From Clostridium sp. CCUG 7971 (GTDB lineage: Bacteria; Bacillota; Clostridia; Peptostreptococcales; Peptostreptococcaceae), in assembly GCF_017590215.1 (NCBI RefSeq), contig NZ_JAFFPK010000013.1, forward strand, positions 1-32,706: DNA of 32,706 bases, in the 5' to 3' direction. The notes under the pieces were generated by a model. The model saw nothing but the letters and a program-made list of their open reading frames with translations, was not told the origin of the DNA and searched no databases. A program made the translations under genes and the position numbers. Positions 1 to 8,024 of this stretch are shown piece by piece (position 1 is the first letter of the stretch; every line of letters starts with the position of its first letter).

Positions 1-146
1 CCCATTTGGCTTCTTAACTCAGAGTCTAAATTAGCAATTACTAGTCCAACTGTATCACCAACTGTGCACCCTACAAACTCTGTAATAGAGGTAACTTTCT
101 CGTTGCTTTGTCCATTAATTACCTTATCTAAAATCTCTGGATTCAT
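1..146 (-). CDS. pduB: PduB-type microcompartment shell protein (BMC-T), N-terminal part only
   Basis: The gene runs off the left edge of the window; 48 codons are visible. The protein begins MNPEILDKVINGQSNEK and continues into ITEFVGCTVGDTVGLVIANLD. The EFVG-x-x-x-GDT-x-GLVIAN block is the start of the first BMC domain of PduB/EtuB-type trimeric shell proteins, as I recall the family. The ATG (146-144) lies three bases after the stop of the upstream shell gene, and an AAGGTG Shine-Dalgarno sits inside that gene's last codons, so the two are probably translationally coupled. By family, these trimers form facets and gated pores of the polyhedral shell. PduB is typical of propanediol-type and some glycyl-radical compartments; which enzyme core this one encloses lies outside the window. 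Confidence 0.75.
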   Translation of the reverse strand, partial: MNPEILDKVINGQSNEKVTSITEFVGCTVGDTVGLVIANLDSELRSQM

Positions 147-148
147 TC

Positions 149-451
149 TTATTCAGCACCTTCTTCAATTTTAAGGTTGTGCTGAGCTAATATTCTTTCT
201 ATGTCAGTGTGTGGTCGTGCTATTACATGTGAAGTTATTACTTCTCCTACATTTTTACCAGCTGCAAGGCCTGCTTCTACAGATGCTTTTACTGCTCCTA
301 CATCTCCTCTAACCATTACTGTAACCATTCCAGAACCTATATTTTCATATCCTATTAAAGCTACATTAGCTGCTTTAACCATAGCATCTGCTGCCTCTAT
401 TGATGTTACTAATCCTTTTGTTTCTATCATTCCTAATGCTTCTTGTCTCAT
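149..451 (-). CDS. BMC-H hexameric shell protein, PduA/PduJ type (third of three)
   Basis: A 100-residue single BMC domain: [13 protein letters not shown] at the start, [12 protein letters not shown] helix, the pore loop ENIGSG, the [15 protein letters not shown] core and the closing [14 protein letters not shown]. All are hallmarks of PduA/PduJ/EutM hexamers, which tile the shell and pass small substrates through a central pore. It has a short acidic tail (EEGAE) that its two neighbours lack. A CAGGAGGTTA ribosome site lies 7 bases before the ATG. It is the last of three tandem paralogues and is followed within 3 bases by the PduB-type gene, so all four genes form one operon. Family assignment is sure; the exact orthologue (PduA, PduJ or EutM) is not. 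Confidence 0.95.
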   Translation of the reverse strand: MRQEALGMIETKGLVTSIEAADAMVKAANVALIGYENIGSGMVTVMVRGDVGAVKASVEAGLAAGKNVGEVITSHVIARPHTDIERILAQHNLKIEEGAE

Positions 452-509
452 TATGATAACCTCCTGATTTTTATATCTATTTTATTAATTAATAATTTAG
501 TTTTAACTA

Positions 510-791
510 TTAAACCTGATAGTTAACTAGTATATGGTCAATATCAGTATGAGGACGTGCTATAACTTGTGTAGATATTATTTTACCTATTTTTTGAGCT
601 GCACAAACACCTGCATCTACAGCTGCTTTTACGGCTCCTACATCTCCTCTAACCATTACTGTGATTAACCCTGAGCCAACATTTTCATATCCTATTAATA
701 AAACATTAGCTGCTTTAGCCATAGCATCTGCTGCTTCTATTGCTGTTACAAGTCCAAGTGTCTCAATCATTCCTAGTGCTTCTTGTCGCAT
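510..791 (-). CDS. BMC-H hexameric shell protein, PduA/PduJ type (second of three)
   Basis: A 93-residue single-domain shell protein, [13 protein letters not shown] onward, with pore loop ENVGSG and the conserved [15 protein letters not shown] and [10 protein letters not shown] segments. It differs from its neighbours mainly in the second half: a cysteine (GVCAAQKIG) and a divergent C-terminus (HILVNYQV). AGGAGG lies 6 bases before the ATG. Spacing to the neighbours is 28 bases upstream and 58 downstream with no terminator, so it is cotranscribed. Paralogous BMC-H proteins usually make mixed facets whose pores differ in selectivity; that role is inferred here from family knowledge. Confidence 0.95.
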   Translation of the reverse strand: MRQEALGMIETLGLVTAIEAADAMAKAANVLLIGYENVGSGLITVMVRGDVGAVKAAVDAGVCAAQKIGKIISTQVIARPHTDIDHILVNYQV

Positions 792-819
792 AATATCCTC
801 CTAAACTTTTTATTATTTC

Positions 820-1116
820 TTATAATAAATGTTTTTCTACTGATGAAACTAAACCTTGCATCTTTTCAATTTCATTATGTGGACGTGCTATTACATGTGT
901 GGATACTACTTCTCCTACATTTTTAGCAGCTATAACACCAGCTTCTACAGACGCTTTTACTGCTCCTACATCTCCTCTAACCATTACTGTGATTAACCCT
1001 GAACCAATTTTTTCATATCCCACTAATACAACATTTGCTGATTTAACCATAGCATCTGCTGCTTCTATTGCTGCAACTAGTCCTTTTGTTTCTATCATTC
1101 CTAATGCATCTCCCAT
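820..1116 (-). CDS. BMC-H hexameric shell protein, PduA/PduJ type (first of three)
   Basis: A 98-residue shell protein starting [12 protein letters not shown], with [12 protein letters not shown], pore loop EKIGSG (the same as in PduA of enterics), [15 protein letters not shown] and [12 protein letters not shown]. The C-terminal 15 residues ([11 protein letters not shown]) are unlike those of the two following paralogues. TAAGGAGGT lies 7 bases before the ATG. It is the first gene of the visible operon; the 200-base gap upstream should hold the promoter, and a CcpA-like site is seen at 1224-1237. The distant PduO cobalamin adenosyltransferase at 17647 would fit a B12-dependent diol dehydratase compartment, but the link is only suggestive. 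Confidence 0.95.
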   Translation of the reverse strand: MGDALGMIETKGLVAAIEAADAMVKSANVVLVGYEKIGSGLITVMVRGDVGAVKASVEAGVIAAKNVGEVVSTHVIARPHNEIEKMQGLVSSVEKHLL

Positions 1117-1223
1117 GACATTACCTCCTTAGTTATAGATTTCTTACTTACAACTTAATTTTATAGCAATTTATTGCATAATCATTTCAATATCTATATC
1201 TATTTTTGTAATATTTTGCCTTA

Positions 1224-1237
1224 TGAAAACATTTTCT
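1224..1237 (-). promoter_or_regulatory. Possible CcpA (cre) site upstream of the shell operon
   Basis: TGAAAACATTTTCT matches the catabolite-responsive element consensus TGWAARCGYTWNCW except for the central G (A here). It is flanked by a direct repeat TTGTAATATTT near 1206 and 1240. BMC operons are often catabolite-repressed, which fits, but the missing central CG makes this tentative. I see no clean -35/-10 pair for the operon in 1117-1288. Confidence 0.3.
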
Positions 1238-1288
1238 TATTGTAATATTTATACTTTTTTTACTTTTTATAAAATTTAATACTTTGAA

Positions 1289-1328
1289 CATAAAAAATAG
1301 ATAGGAAAATTCCTATCTATTTTTTATG
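1289..1328 (-). terminator. Rho-independent terminator of the sensor kinase gene
   Basis: A near-perfect 40-base inverted repeat: arms CATAAAAAATAGATAGGAA and its complement around a short AT loop, with A/T tracts on both sides so it can work in both directions. It overlaps the TAA of the kinase gene (1324-1326) and separates that gene from the shell operon. Confidence 0.85.
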
Positions 1329-2580
1329 CTTTAAATATTATTTTAAACTCTGTAAAATCATTATTACTTGATACACTTAGTTCTCCATTATTTTTTTCAA
1401 CTAACTCTTTTACTATAGCCAGTCCAAAACCATTTTCACTACTTTTTTTAGTTGTAAAACCTGGTTCAAATATCTTATTTATAATTTCATCATTTATCTT
1501 AGGACCATTATTTTTAATGTTTATATACACATTTCCAAATATTTTATAAGTTTTTATAACTATTAAACCATTTTCACCCATAGCAGTAACTGCATTACTA
1601 ATTATATTAGAAATTATCCTTTGAAGATCGTACTCTGAAATATCAATTTTTGATACATTGTACTCTTCTTCTACAATTACATTTATGTTATTTGTTGTTA
1701 TTGAGTTTACAATAACTGATATAATAGATTCTGAATTGGATAATACTTTTAAATTATCCGAAATAGAATTATTCCCATTTATAATATCTCTTAAAACGTC
1801 ACCTAATCTCTCATATTGTTCCATTATATAAAGCCCATTTACATATGAAATTTGAGATCCATAGTCATGCTTAACCTTTTTTAATTCATTATTCTTATTC
1901 TGTAAGGCTTTATTTAGTTTACTTATTTCATCCATTTTATTTTTTGTATTAACAAAATATAATAGTAAGAGTACTAACAGTAATAATAAAAAGATTATAA
2001 ATAGATTCTTGAAAAATACACTATCATTTCCGTGAATTATTAGTGAAAGAGATAGTATAGTATCAAGAGAAAAAGTTACTATAATAGAAATATCAAATCC
2101 ATATCTTTTTTTACTTATAAATTGATATATGTTATATAATTTATCAATATATAATAAAGTTAAAAACTCTATTAGTATCATTGGTATATACATAACTACT
2201 ATTGTAGAAATTTCTGCATTATTTATCGGTACCAAGCTTTGAACATATGACCATTGTATATTACCAAATACAATAGATGTTACTTGGAATAGAAAGTAAG
2301 TTATTACATATGCAATTACTATTTTTTCATAGTTTTTAATATAAAAACAAGTTAATATTAACATACATGATATATTCATAGATATAATTGATAAAGATGT
2401 TCCTCCCATTATATGGGTCAATGTAGATATAGATAAAAACATTGCAACTATATTTATTGCTAACCTTATGTGATTTATTTTACCTTGGATGAGTCCATCT
2501 TTGTTGACACAATAGTAAGGAATATATGCTAATAAAACTGATTGTATTATAGTGTTGATCAAATCTGCTATTTGTAGCAT
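1324..2580 (-). CDS. Orphan membrane sensor histidine kinase, AgrC/GHKL type
   Basis: 418 residues. Residues 1 to about 210 hold six or so hydrophobic segments, ending in a very Leu-rich helix (about 193-210). A coiled-coil-like linker (216-236) leads to the H-box KKVKHDYGSQI with His238, then a GHKL ATPase domain: N-box IISNIISNAVTAM (about 322-334), FEPGFTTK, and G-box NGFGLAIVKEL (383-393). This is the architecture of AgrC-like kinases that sense peptides or other signals through the membrane. AAAGGAG lies 7 bases before the ATG. No response regulator, peptide precursor or AgrB is adjacent, so it is an orphan with unknown ligand and partner. The terminator between it and the shell operon argues against cotranscription. 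Confidence 0.85.
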   Translation of the reverse strand: MLQIADLINTIIQSVLLAYIPYYCVNKDGLIQGKINHIRLAINIVAMFLSISTLTHIMGGTSLSIISMNISCMLILTCFYIKNYEKIVIAYVITYFLFQVTSIVFGNIQWSYVQSLVPINNAEISTIVVMYIPMILIEFLTLLYIDKLYNIYQFISKKRYGFDISIIVTFSLDTILSLSLIIHGNDSVFFKNLFIIFLLLLLVLLLLYFVNTKNKMDEISKLNKALQNKNNELKKVKHDYGSQISYVNGLYIMEQYERLGDVLRDIINGNNSISDNLKVLSNSESIISVIVNSITTNNINVIVEEEYNVSKIDISEYDLQRIISNIISNAVTAMGENGLIVIKTYKIFGNVYINIKNNGPKINDEIINKIFEPGFTTKKSSENGFGLAIVKELVEKNNGELSVSSNNDFTEFKIIFKA

Positions 2581-2818
2581 AAATTAATCTCCTTTGTATT
2601 TTTTCTATTAAGCTTAAATATATGTTATTTTTTAACTTCACAGTCGTTTTTTGTCATATATTGTTTCATTTTAGATTATAGCATAATTTAAAAATAAAGT
2701 ATTTATATTTTATTTAGTTATATTAATTTTTTGTGTTTATTTTAATTGTTTATTGAAATTTACCTAGTCATGTTTTTAGTATTGATAATAATAATAAATT
2801 ATATTTAAATATTATAAA

Positions 2819-2870
2819 AAAATAAAGTAGACTATAAATCTTAAATAATATTTACAGTCTACTTTATTTT
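2819..2870 (-). terminator. Terminator downstream of lysA
   Basis: Arms AAAATAAAGTAGACT (2819-2833) and its exact complement (2856-2870) around a 22-base AT-rich loop, with an A-rich left flank that gives a U tract on the minus transcript. The rest of 2581-2892 is AT-rich and I see no other feature in it beyond the kinase ribosome site. Confidence 0.8.
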
Positions 2871-2892
2871 AGTTTTAATATATAAGTTTTAT

Positions 2893-4203
2893 TTAATATG
2901 TTAACTCTAATTGCATCTCTAGCTCTAAAAGTTCTTCATAACTTTGTCTTTTACATATTAATCTAGAGTTTCCGTTTGATACTGATACTACTGCCGGTTT
3001 AGGCATTTTATTATAATTTGATGCCATTGAATAACCATAAGCTCCTGTTGAAGATACCACTAATATATCTGAAGTTTCTATATCCATTATATTTACATCT
3101 TTTATTAATACATCTCCACTTTCACAACATTTACCTGCTATTGTAACTTTATTTATTTCATTATGACTCATTTTACTCGCAATAGAACACTCATATTTAG
3201 CTTGATATAGAGATGGTCTTATATTATCTGTCATCCCTCCATCTACACTTACATAAGTTCTAACATTTTTTATGTTTTTTATGGAACCTACTGTATAAAG
3301 TGTACTTCCTGCATTCGCAACTATTGATCTTCCAGGTTCTATTACAAGTATTGGAACTTTTATTCCTATATCTCTACAGACTTCTTTTGTCTTATTAATT
3401 ATAGCTTCACAATATTCTTTTATAGTTTTAGCATTATCTTTTTTGGTATAATAAACACCCATTCCACCACCTAAGTCAACTTCTTTTATTTCTATATCGT
3501 ATTTTTCTTTTATACTTTTTACTAAATTCATCATTATTACCACTTCATCTAAATAAGGGTCTATATCAAATATTTGAGATCCTATATGAGCATGAATCCC
3601 TACTAGTTCTATATTTTTATATTTTTTTACTTTTTCTATTGCTCTATCTAAATCCCTATTTTCAAGTGCAAATCCAAATTTAGAATCTAACTGCCCAGTT
3701 TTTATATAATTATGTGTATGAGCCTCTATCCCAGGAGTTATTCTAAAATATATTTTTTGTTTTTTATTTTTTCTCTTACAAATTGTTTCTATTAGATTAA
3801 GTTCATAAAAATTATCTACCACAAATCTTCCTACACCTAAGTTTATTCCCATTTCTACTTCATCTATTGTTTTATTACTTCCATGAAATAATATTTTCTC
3901 CATTGGGAAATTTGATTTGTGTGCAGTATACAACTCTCCTCCTGATACTACGTCTAGATACATCTTCTCCTCATTTAGAAGATTACACATATACATTGGT
4001 AAAAATGCCTTACCTGCATAAGCTACTCTATTTTCATCTTCTTCCACTCTGAAATGCTTTACAAATTTTTTGCAGTTATCTCTTGCTAGCTCTTCATCAA
4101 ATACATAAAGCGGAGTTAAATATTTTTCTCTAAGCTCACTGCAACTCACATTCCCTATATATAATTGATCATTTCTTACAGACATAGTTCCATGAAGTTT
4201 CAT
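2893..4203 (-). CDS. lysA: Diaminopimelate decarboxylase LysA
   Basis: 436 residues; a PLP enzyme (fold type III) that decarboxylates meso-diaminopimelate to L-lysine, the last step of lysine synthesis. Visible motifs: PLP-lysine segment AYAGKAF (Lys65), HGSNKT, FGFA, HAHIGSQIFD, the Gly-rich DLGGGMGVYY, EPGRSIVANAG, CESGDVL and GAYGYSMASNYN, in the order expected for the family. The reading frame stays open for 31 more codons upstream, but these run through the riboswitch expression platform; the ATG at 4203 has a GGGAGG site 8 bases ahead and is the real start. The gene is a single transcription unit controlled by the lysine riboswitch and intrinsic terminator directly upstream. Confidence 0.96.
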   Translation of the reverse strand: MKLHGTMSVRNDQLYIGNVSCSELREKYLTPLYVFDEELARDNCKKFVKHFRVEEDENRVAYAGKAFLPMYMCNLLNEEKMYLDVVSGGELYTAHKSNFPMEKILFHGSNKTIDEVEMGINLGVGRFVVDNFYELNLIETICKRKNKKQKIYFRITPGIEAHTHNYIKTGQLDSKFGFALENRDLDRAIEKVKKYKNIELVGIHAHIGSQIFDIDPYLDEVVIMMNLVKSIKEKYDIEIKEVDLGGGMGVYYTKKDNAKTIKEYCEAIINKTKEVCRDIGIKVPILVIEPGRSIVANAGSTLYTVGSIKNIKNVRTYVSVDGGMTDNIRPSLYQAKYECSIASKMSHNEINKVTIAGKCCESGDVLIKDVNIMDIETSDILVVSSTGAYGYSMASNYNKMPKPAVVSVSNGNSRLICKRQSYEELLELEMQLELTY

Positions 4204-4225
4204 TATATTACCTCCCTTAATATAT

Positions 4226-4255
4226 AAAAAATCCCTTAAGTTACACTTAAGGGAT
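4226..4255 (-). terminator. Riboswitch-controlled terminator in the lysA leader
   Basis: On the minus strand ATCCCTTAAG-TGTAA-CTTAAGGGAT is followed by TTTTTTAT, a classic intrinsic terminator ending about 22 bases before the lysA ATG. Its position directly after the lysine aptamer makes it the expression platform: high lysine should favour this hairpin and stop transcription. Confidence 0.9.
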
Positions 4256-4297
4256 ATAAATATCATAAATAATAAACCACTATTATGATTCCTCAAA

Positions 4298-4462
4298 TGT
4301 AGCTCAACACAAATTAAATTTGTGACAGTGATGCATATATTTTATACATCCCCAGGTATATAACTTTAAAGCATAGGTTATATCCTTCGGCGATAATTCC
4401 TTTTCTAATAAATCATTGTGCTTACCTCATTATTAGTACTCATAAGTACCGCGACCTCTACA
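4298..4462 (-). promoter_or_regulatory. Lysine riboswitch (L-box) aptamer
   Basis: Read on the minus strand the region shows the L-box landmarks in order: TTGTAGAGGTCGCGG at the 5' end, AGTACTAATAATGAGG, GAAAAGGAATTATCGCCGAAG, CTGGGGATGT, CACTGTCAC and GTGTTGAGCTACA. The closing P1 helix pairs TGTAG (4462-4458) with CTACA (4302-4298). The downstream gene is lysA, a standard target. It is followed by a terminator rather than by a sequestered ribosome site, so control is transcriptional. Confidence 0.95.
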
Positions 4463-4718
4463 ATATTTATTTAGTTTTCGTTTTTCTTAAAAAGATTATA
4501 CTCTTTAGTTTTTTATTGTGCAATATTTAATGTTATTTTTAATATTTTTTATTATATTTATTCATATATGTTCTCCATAAATTTATTAAATTAATCATCA
4601 AATTTGTTATAGATTTATTACCGCCTGAAATTCATATATAAAAAGTGTACATGTCTTATTGTAAATAACAATATACTATTATTAAGAGTTTTAATTAATT
4701 TATTTGGGGGATTTAAAA

Positions 4719-5069
4719 ATGAAAAAAATTTTACTACTTTTGTCCATAATATCACTATTTACAGTTGGTTGTTCTTCTGATAATAACCAAGGAAAAATTG
4801 ATATAAGAGGAAAAGTAACGTCTATAAATATAGATGGAGATAATTCAACGCTACTTGTAGAAGGTAAATTAGAGGATGATACAAATTACGATGAGGCATA
4901 CGTTAATATAACTAAAGATACAAAGATTCAAAAATATGATATGGATAATTCATTTGATTTTTCTGAATTAGAGTTAGGTTTTATTGTTGAAGTAACATTT
5001 AAAGGCTCTGTAAAAGAAACATCTCCTGTACAAGGAAATGCTCAAACCCTTAAGATCATTAGTGAATAG
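4719..5069 (+). CDS. Small lipoprotein, DUF3221/YobA-like
   Basis: 116 residues. The N-terminus MKKILLLLSIISLFTVGCSS is a type II signal peptide with lipobox TVGC, so the mature protein should be lipid-anchored outside the membrane. The rest is a small beta-rich domain: RGKVTSINIDG, AYVNITKDTKIQ, LGFIVEVTFKGSVKETSPVQG. That pattern (G-x-V..., ItkdT, G-x-x-VeVtF-x-G-V-x-E-x-x-PvQ) resembles DUF3221/YobA-like OB-fold lipoproteins. A TTG-initiated frame is open slightly earlier (4704), but GGGGGA 7 bases before the ATG at 4719 decides the start. It stands alone, divergent from lysA; function unknown. Confidence 0.8.
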   Translation: MKKILLLLSIISLFTVGCSSDNNQGKIDIRGKVTSINIDGDNSTLLVEGKLEDDTNYDEAYVNITKDTKIQKYDMDNSFDFSELELGFIVEVTFKGSVKETSPVQGNAQTLKIISE

Positions 5070-5125
5070 TTAATATATACATACTATAAAAGTATAATTA
5101 AGTTAACTTTTTTTGAAAATTTGTC

Positions 5126-5154
5126 TTGCATTTTAAATATTTACTATATATAAT
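5126..5154 (+). promoter_or_regulatory. Sigma-A promoter of the brnQ leader
   Basis: TTGCAT (5126-5131), a 17-base spacer, and a perfect TATAAT (5149-5154). Transcription should begin near 5161, giving a leader of about 315 nt before brnQ. Confidence 0.7.
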
Positions 5155-5207
5155 AGGTTTTAACAAATAAAAATTAAATCTGTATTTAAAAAATAAGGAG
5201 TTTTAAG

Positions 5208-5276
5208 ATGATAAAAAATATGAACTTGACTAATATATCAAAACTTAATATATTTTATTTTAGCTATTATAGTTAA
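5208..5276 (+). CDS. Putative 22-residue leader peptide of brnQ
   Basis: A short ORF with a strong ribosome site (AAGGAG, 7 bases before ATG). It reads MIKNMNLTNISKL, then NIFYFSYYS and a TAA. Three Ile codons (all rare-type ATA) and two Leu codons fall in its first 14 codons, a fair match for a sensor of charged Ile/Leu tRNA ahead of a branched-chain amino acid carrier. It ends exactly where the next hairpin (5277-5316) begins and overlaps an earlier one (5241-5280), so ribosome position would decide which pairs form. Too short for homology; the call rests on the ribosome site, codon content and context. Confidence 0.55.
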   Translation: MIKNMNLTNISKLNIFYFSYYS

Positions 5277-5445
5277 GTTTGTATTTATGATGAATATATA
5301 AATCATAGATACAAACTAAATTGTTTGTATCTATGATGGCTAAAATTAATTTGTTATGCAAATTGCCACATAGATAGACACTATGTGGTTTTTATAATCC
5401 TAGGCCTTTAAAAGCCACATAGTGAATATACTATGTGGCTTTTTT
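5241..5445 (+). promoter_or_regulatory. Attenuator of brnQ: chain of mutually exclusive hairpins ending in tandem terminators
   Basis: Successive pairings share arms: H1 5241-5248/5273-5280; H2 5277-5291/5302-5316 (15 pairs, one G-U); H3 5302-5316/5323-5337 (15 perfect pairs); H4 5337-5340 plus 5348-5353 with 5359-5368; terminator 1 5366-5373/5381-5388 followed by TTTTT; antiterminator 5380-5388/5415-5423; terminator 2 5410-5423/5430-5445 ending in T6. Terminator 2 ends 30 bases before the brnQ ATG. No T-box sequence (TGGNACCGCG) is present. Use of overlapping arms is seen directly; amino-acid sensing is inferred. Confidence 0.7.
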
Positions 5446-5475
5446 ATATTAAAAATAAAGAAAAGAGGAAAGACT

Positions 5476-6762
5476 ATGAAAAAATTTAAAGATATAATTA
5501 TTGTTGGTTTTGCATTATTTTCACTATTATTTGGAGCTGGAAACTTAATTTTCCCCCCCTACATAGGAGTAACCTCGGGTAGTCAATGGTTAATCAGTTT
5601 CTTGGGCTTCTTATTTGCTGATGTCGGGATTATAATACTTTCAATTATATCAGTTGCAAAAGCTGGATCTTACCAAGCAGTTGTTCAAAAAGCTGGCAAG
5701 AAGTTTGGATTTAGTTTAGAAGTTATAATGATGCTTTGTCTTGGACCTATTTTAGTTGTTCCAAGAACAGCTGCTACGACTTTTGAAATGAGTATACAAC
5801 CATTATTTAGCTCTATTAATCCAATTATTTTCTCAGTATTATTTTTTACATTGACACTTTTATTAACTATAAGACCTACTAAAGTAATGGACATCATAGG
5901 GAAATTTTTAACACCTGTATTACTAATCACTCTAGCTATCTTAATAATAAAAGGAATTGTCTCACCTATTGGAAATTTAAATACTAATATAAATAATAAT
6001 AGCTTATTCTCACATGGAATTACTCAAGGTTACCAAACTATGGGTGCCCTTGGAATAGGTGGAGTTGTAGCTCTTGTAATGTCATCATTTTTAGATAAAG
6101 GATACAATAATACTTCTAGCATAAAACTTACTATAAAAGCAGCTTTATTAGCAGCTGCAGGGCTTATACTAGTATATAGTGGATTAGCATACTTAGGTGC
6201 TACTGCTTCTAATATATATGATTCAAATATATCACAAACAACTTTATTAGTTAATATTTCAAATATGCTTTTAGGAAATACTGGATCATTAATACTTGCT
6301 GTAGTTGTTGCTTTTGCGTGTCTTACTACATCAATTGGATTAACTTCTGTTACTGGTAAATACTTTGAATATATTACTAATAAAAAATTAAAATATGAGT
6401 ACATCGTTGTTTTTATCTGTGCATTTAGTACAATAGTTTCAAACTTCGGAGTTGATAAAATAATTTCTATTTCAATTCCTATACTTACAGTTATTTATCC
6501 AATATCATTGGTTCTAGTTATAATGAGTTTCTTAAAAAATCTTTTGAATAAAGATGAGATTTACAAAGGTGCAGCTTATGCAACTCTTTTAACTAGCTTA
6601 CTTACAGTTATTGATAGCTTAAACTTAGGTTTAAATATAGACTTTATTCATAAGCTACCTTTTTCAAGTCTTGGATTCAACTGGGTAGTACCTGCTATAA
6701 TAGGAGGATTTTTAGGTTTTATTTTAAGTACTAAAATAGAATTTAATAAAGCTAAGGTATAA
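5476..6762 (+). CDS. brnQ: Branched-chain amino acid:cation symporter BrnQ
   Basis: 428 residues, about 12 membrane segments; LIVCS family. It imports leucine, isoleucine and valine with sodium or protons. The N-terminus MKKFKDIIIVGFALFSLLFG followed by AGNLIFPPYIGV is the family signature, and GPILVVPRTAATTFE and ACLTTSIGLTSVTG are also family-typical. The frame is open 18 codons further upstream but those codons lie inside the terminator hairpin; ATG 5476 has AGAGGAAAG ahead of it. Single-gene unit with a long regulated leader and a terminator downstream at 6791. Confidence 0.95.
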   Translation: MKKFKDIIIVGFALFSLLFGAGNLIFPPYIGVTSGSQWLISFLGFLFADVGIIILSIISVAKAGSYQAVVQKAGKKFGFSLEVIMMLCLGPILVVPRTAATTFEMSIQPLFSSINPIIFSVLFFTLTLLLTIRPTKVMDIIGKFLTPVLLITLAILIIKGIVSPIGNLNTNINNNSLFSHGITQGYQTMGALGIGGVVALVMSSFLDKGYNNTSSIKLTIKAALLAAAGLILVYSGLAYLGATASNIYDSNISQTTLLVNISNMLLGNTGSLILAVVVAFACLTTSIGLTSVTGKYFEYITNKKLKYEYIVVFICAFSTIVSNFGVDKIISISIPILTVIYPISLVLVIMSFLKNLLNKDEIYKGAAYATLLTSLLTVIDSLNLGLNIDFIHKLPFSSLGFNWVVPAIIGGFLGFILSTKIEFNKAKV

Positions 6763-6790
6763 TTTTAATTCTATAAACTTTTCATAAACT

Positions 6791-6832
6791 AAAAAAGGCC
6801 ATAGTTTCTATATAGAGACTATAGCCTTTTTT
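6791..6832. terminator. Bidirectional terminator between brnQ and the BASS transporter
   Basis: AAAAAAGGC(C)ATAGTTTC pairs with GAGACTATAGCCTTTTTT. A tracts on the left and T tracts on the right let it serve both convergent genes. Confidence 0.85.
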
Positions 6833-6877
6833 CTAAATTATATGATTTATTTGTATAAAACTTATATAAATTTAAAT

Positions 6878-7843
6878 CTATGCCACCTGTTCTTTTTCTC
6901 TTATATTTAGTAATACTTTAGATATTAAAAATAACATAGGAAGTTCTATCAATGGTCCAATTATAAGCGCTAACGATATTAATGGCTTATCAGGAAATGT
7001 TGCTACTGCTATTGCAAGCGCTATTGGAGAATTTCTAGCTAGTGTAGTCAAGTTTAATGATACATTATCTTCATAACTTAAATTTATTATTTTTCCAACA
7101 AATCTTCCTACTATGAAATTTATTAAGAAAAATAATAATATAGGAACTAATAGTATTAATAAAATTTCAAGATTTTCTAAAAGTACCTTACCTTGTGATG
7201 TAAACATTGCTACTATCGCTAAGTTTAAAAAATATCCTTGATAATCACAAGCTTTGCAAGTCAACTTATCTTCAAATTTTTCAATTCCTATTTTGCTTAT
7301 AGCAACCTTCCTAAATATAATAGCTAATGTAAGTGGTACTAATAAGCTATATATAACTCCTTTAGCTAAACTTACAATATTTATACTTACACTAGTTCCT
7401 CCTATTATAAAAATATAAAGTGGCAATAACACCAATTGAAGTATTAAATTAAGCGGTAAAACAGATGATCCTAAGGCAACATTACCTTTTGAAATACCTG
7501 TAAATATTAAATACCAATCAGTGCATGGAGTTACCATAAGCATAACAAATCCTATTAAAGTTTCTGGTTGATTGTTTAAAAATAACCTACCTAAAATAAA
7601 TACAATAATTGGAGTCCAAATAAAATTCATAACTACAGATGTTATTGTAAATTTAACGTTCTTAAAAGATTTTCCTACTTCTTTTAATGGTATTTGTATG
7701 AAAACCAAAAATAGCATTATCATTAATGCAGGCATTATTAAATACTCTGCGTATCTTTGGAATATATTAATTTGACCTAGTATAATACCTATTGCGACCA
7801 TTATCAAAATTATAAAACTTTGAAATTTATTTATATTATCCAT
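6878..7843 (-). CDS. Bile acid:sodium symporter / ACR3-type arsenic-resistance family transporter
   Basis: 321 residues, nine to ten hydrophobic segments. The segment VTPCTDWYLIFTGISKGN resembles the ACR3 motif PCT...SxLxKGD with its conserved Cys, and NLTTLARNSPIALAIA matches the later discontinuous-helix region of the BASS fold. ACR3 proteins export arsenite, while other BASS members import organic anions. The match to ACR3 is partial, and there is no arsR, arsC or arsA nearby, so substrate is uncertain. AAAGGAGGAT lies about 7 bases before the ATG. Alone between two terminated units. Confidence 0.75.
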   Translation of the reverse strand: MDNINKFQSFIILIMVAIGIILGQINIFQRYAEYLIMPALMIMLFLVFIQIPLKEVGKSFKNVKFTITSVVMNFIWTPIIVFILGRLFLNNQPETLIGFVMLMVTPCTDWYLIFTGISKGNVALGSSVLPLNLILQLVLLPLYIFIIGGTSVSINIVSLAKGVIYSLLVPLTLAIIFRKVAISKIGIEKFEDKLTCKACDYQGYFLNLAIVAMFTSQGKVLLENLEILLILLVPILLFFLINFIVGRFVGKIINLSYEDNVSLNLTTLARNSPIALAIAVATFPDKPLISLALIIGPLIELPMLFLISKVLLNIREKEQVA

Positions 7844-8024
7844 CTTATCCTCCTTTGTATAATAATTTTCATATGATATAAATTATCACTTCTCATAAAA
7901 TTATATCACAGTATTTTTCTACTTTCATTAAAATTAGAAATTAAACTAATTTTGATAAGATAAATACTATAACTGGTAGCTTAAATAAATACTTTACAAA
8001 ACAGATAAAAGTTTTTATAAACTA

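Noticed and set aside
4204-4296. N-terminal extension of LysA by 31 codons
   Set aside because: It translates the riboswitch expression platform; the ATG at 4203 has the ribosome site and matches family N-termini.
5277-5475. T-box riboswitch before brnQ
   Set aside because: No TGGNACCGCG T-box sequence or specifier-loop landmarks; the structure is a chain of simple alternative hairpins.
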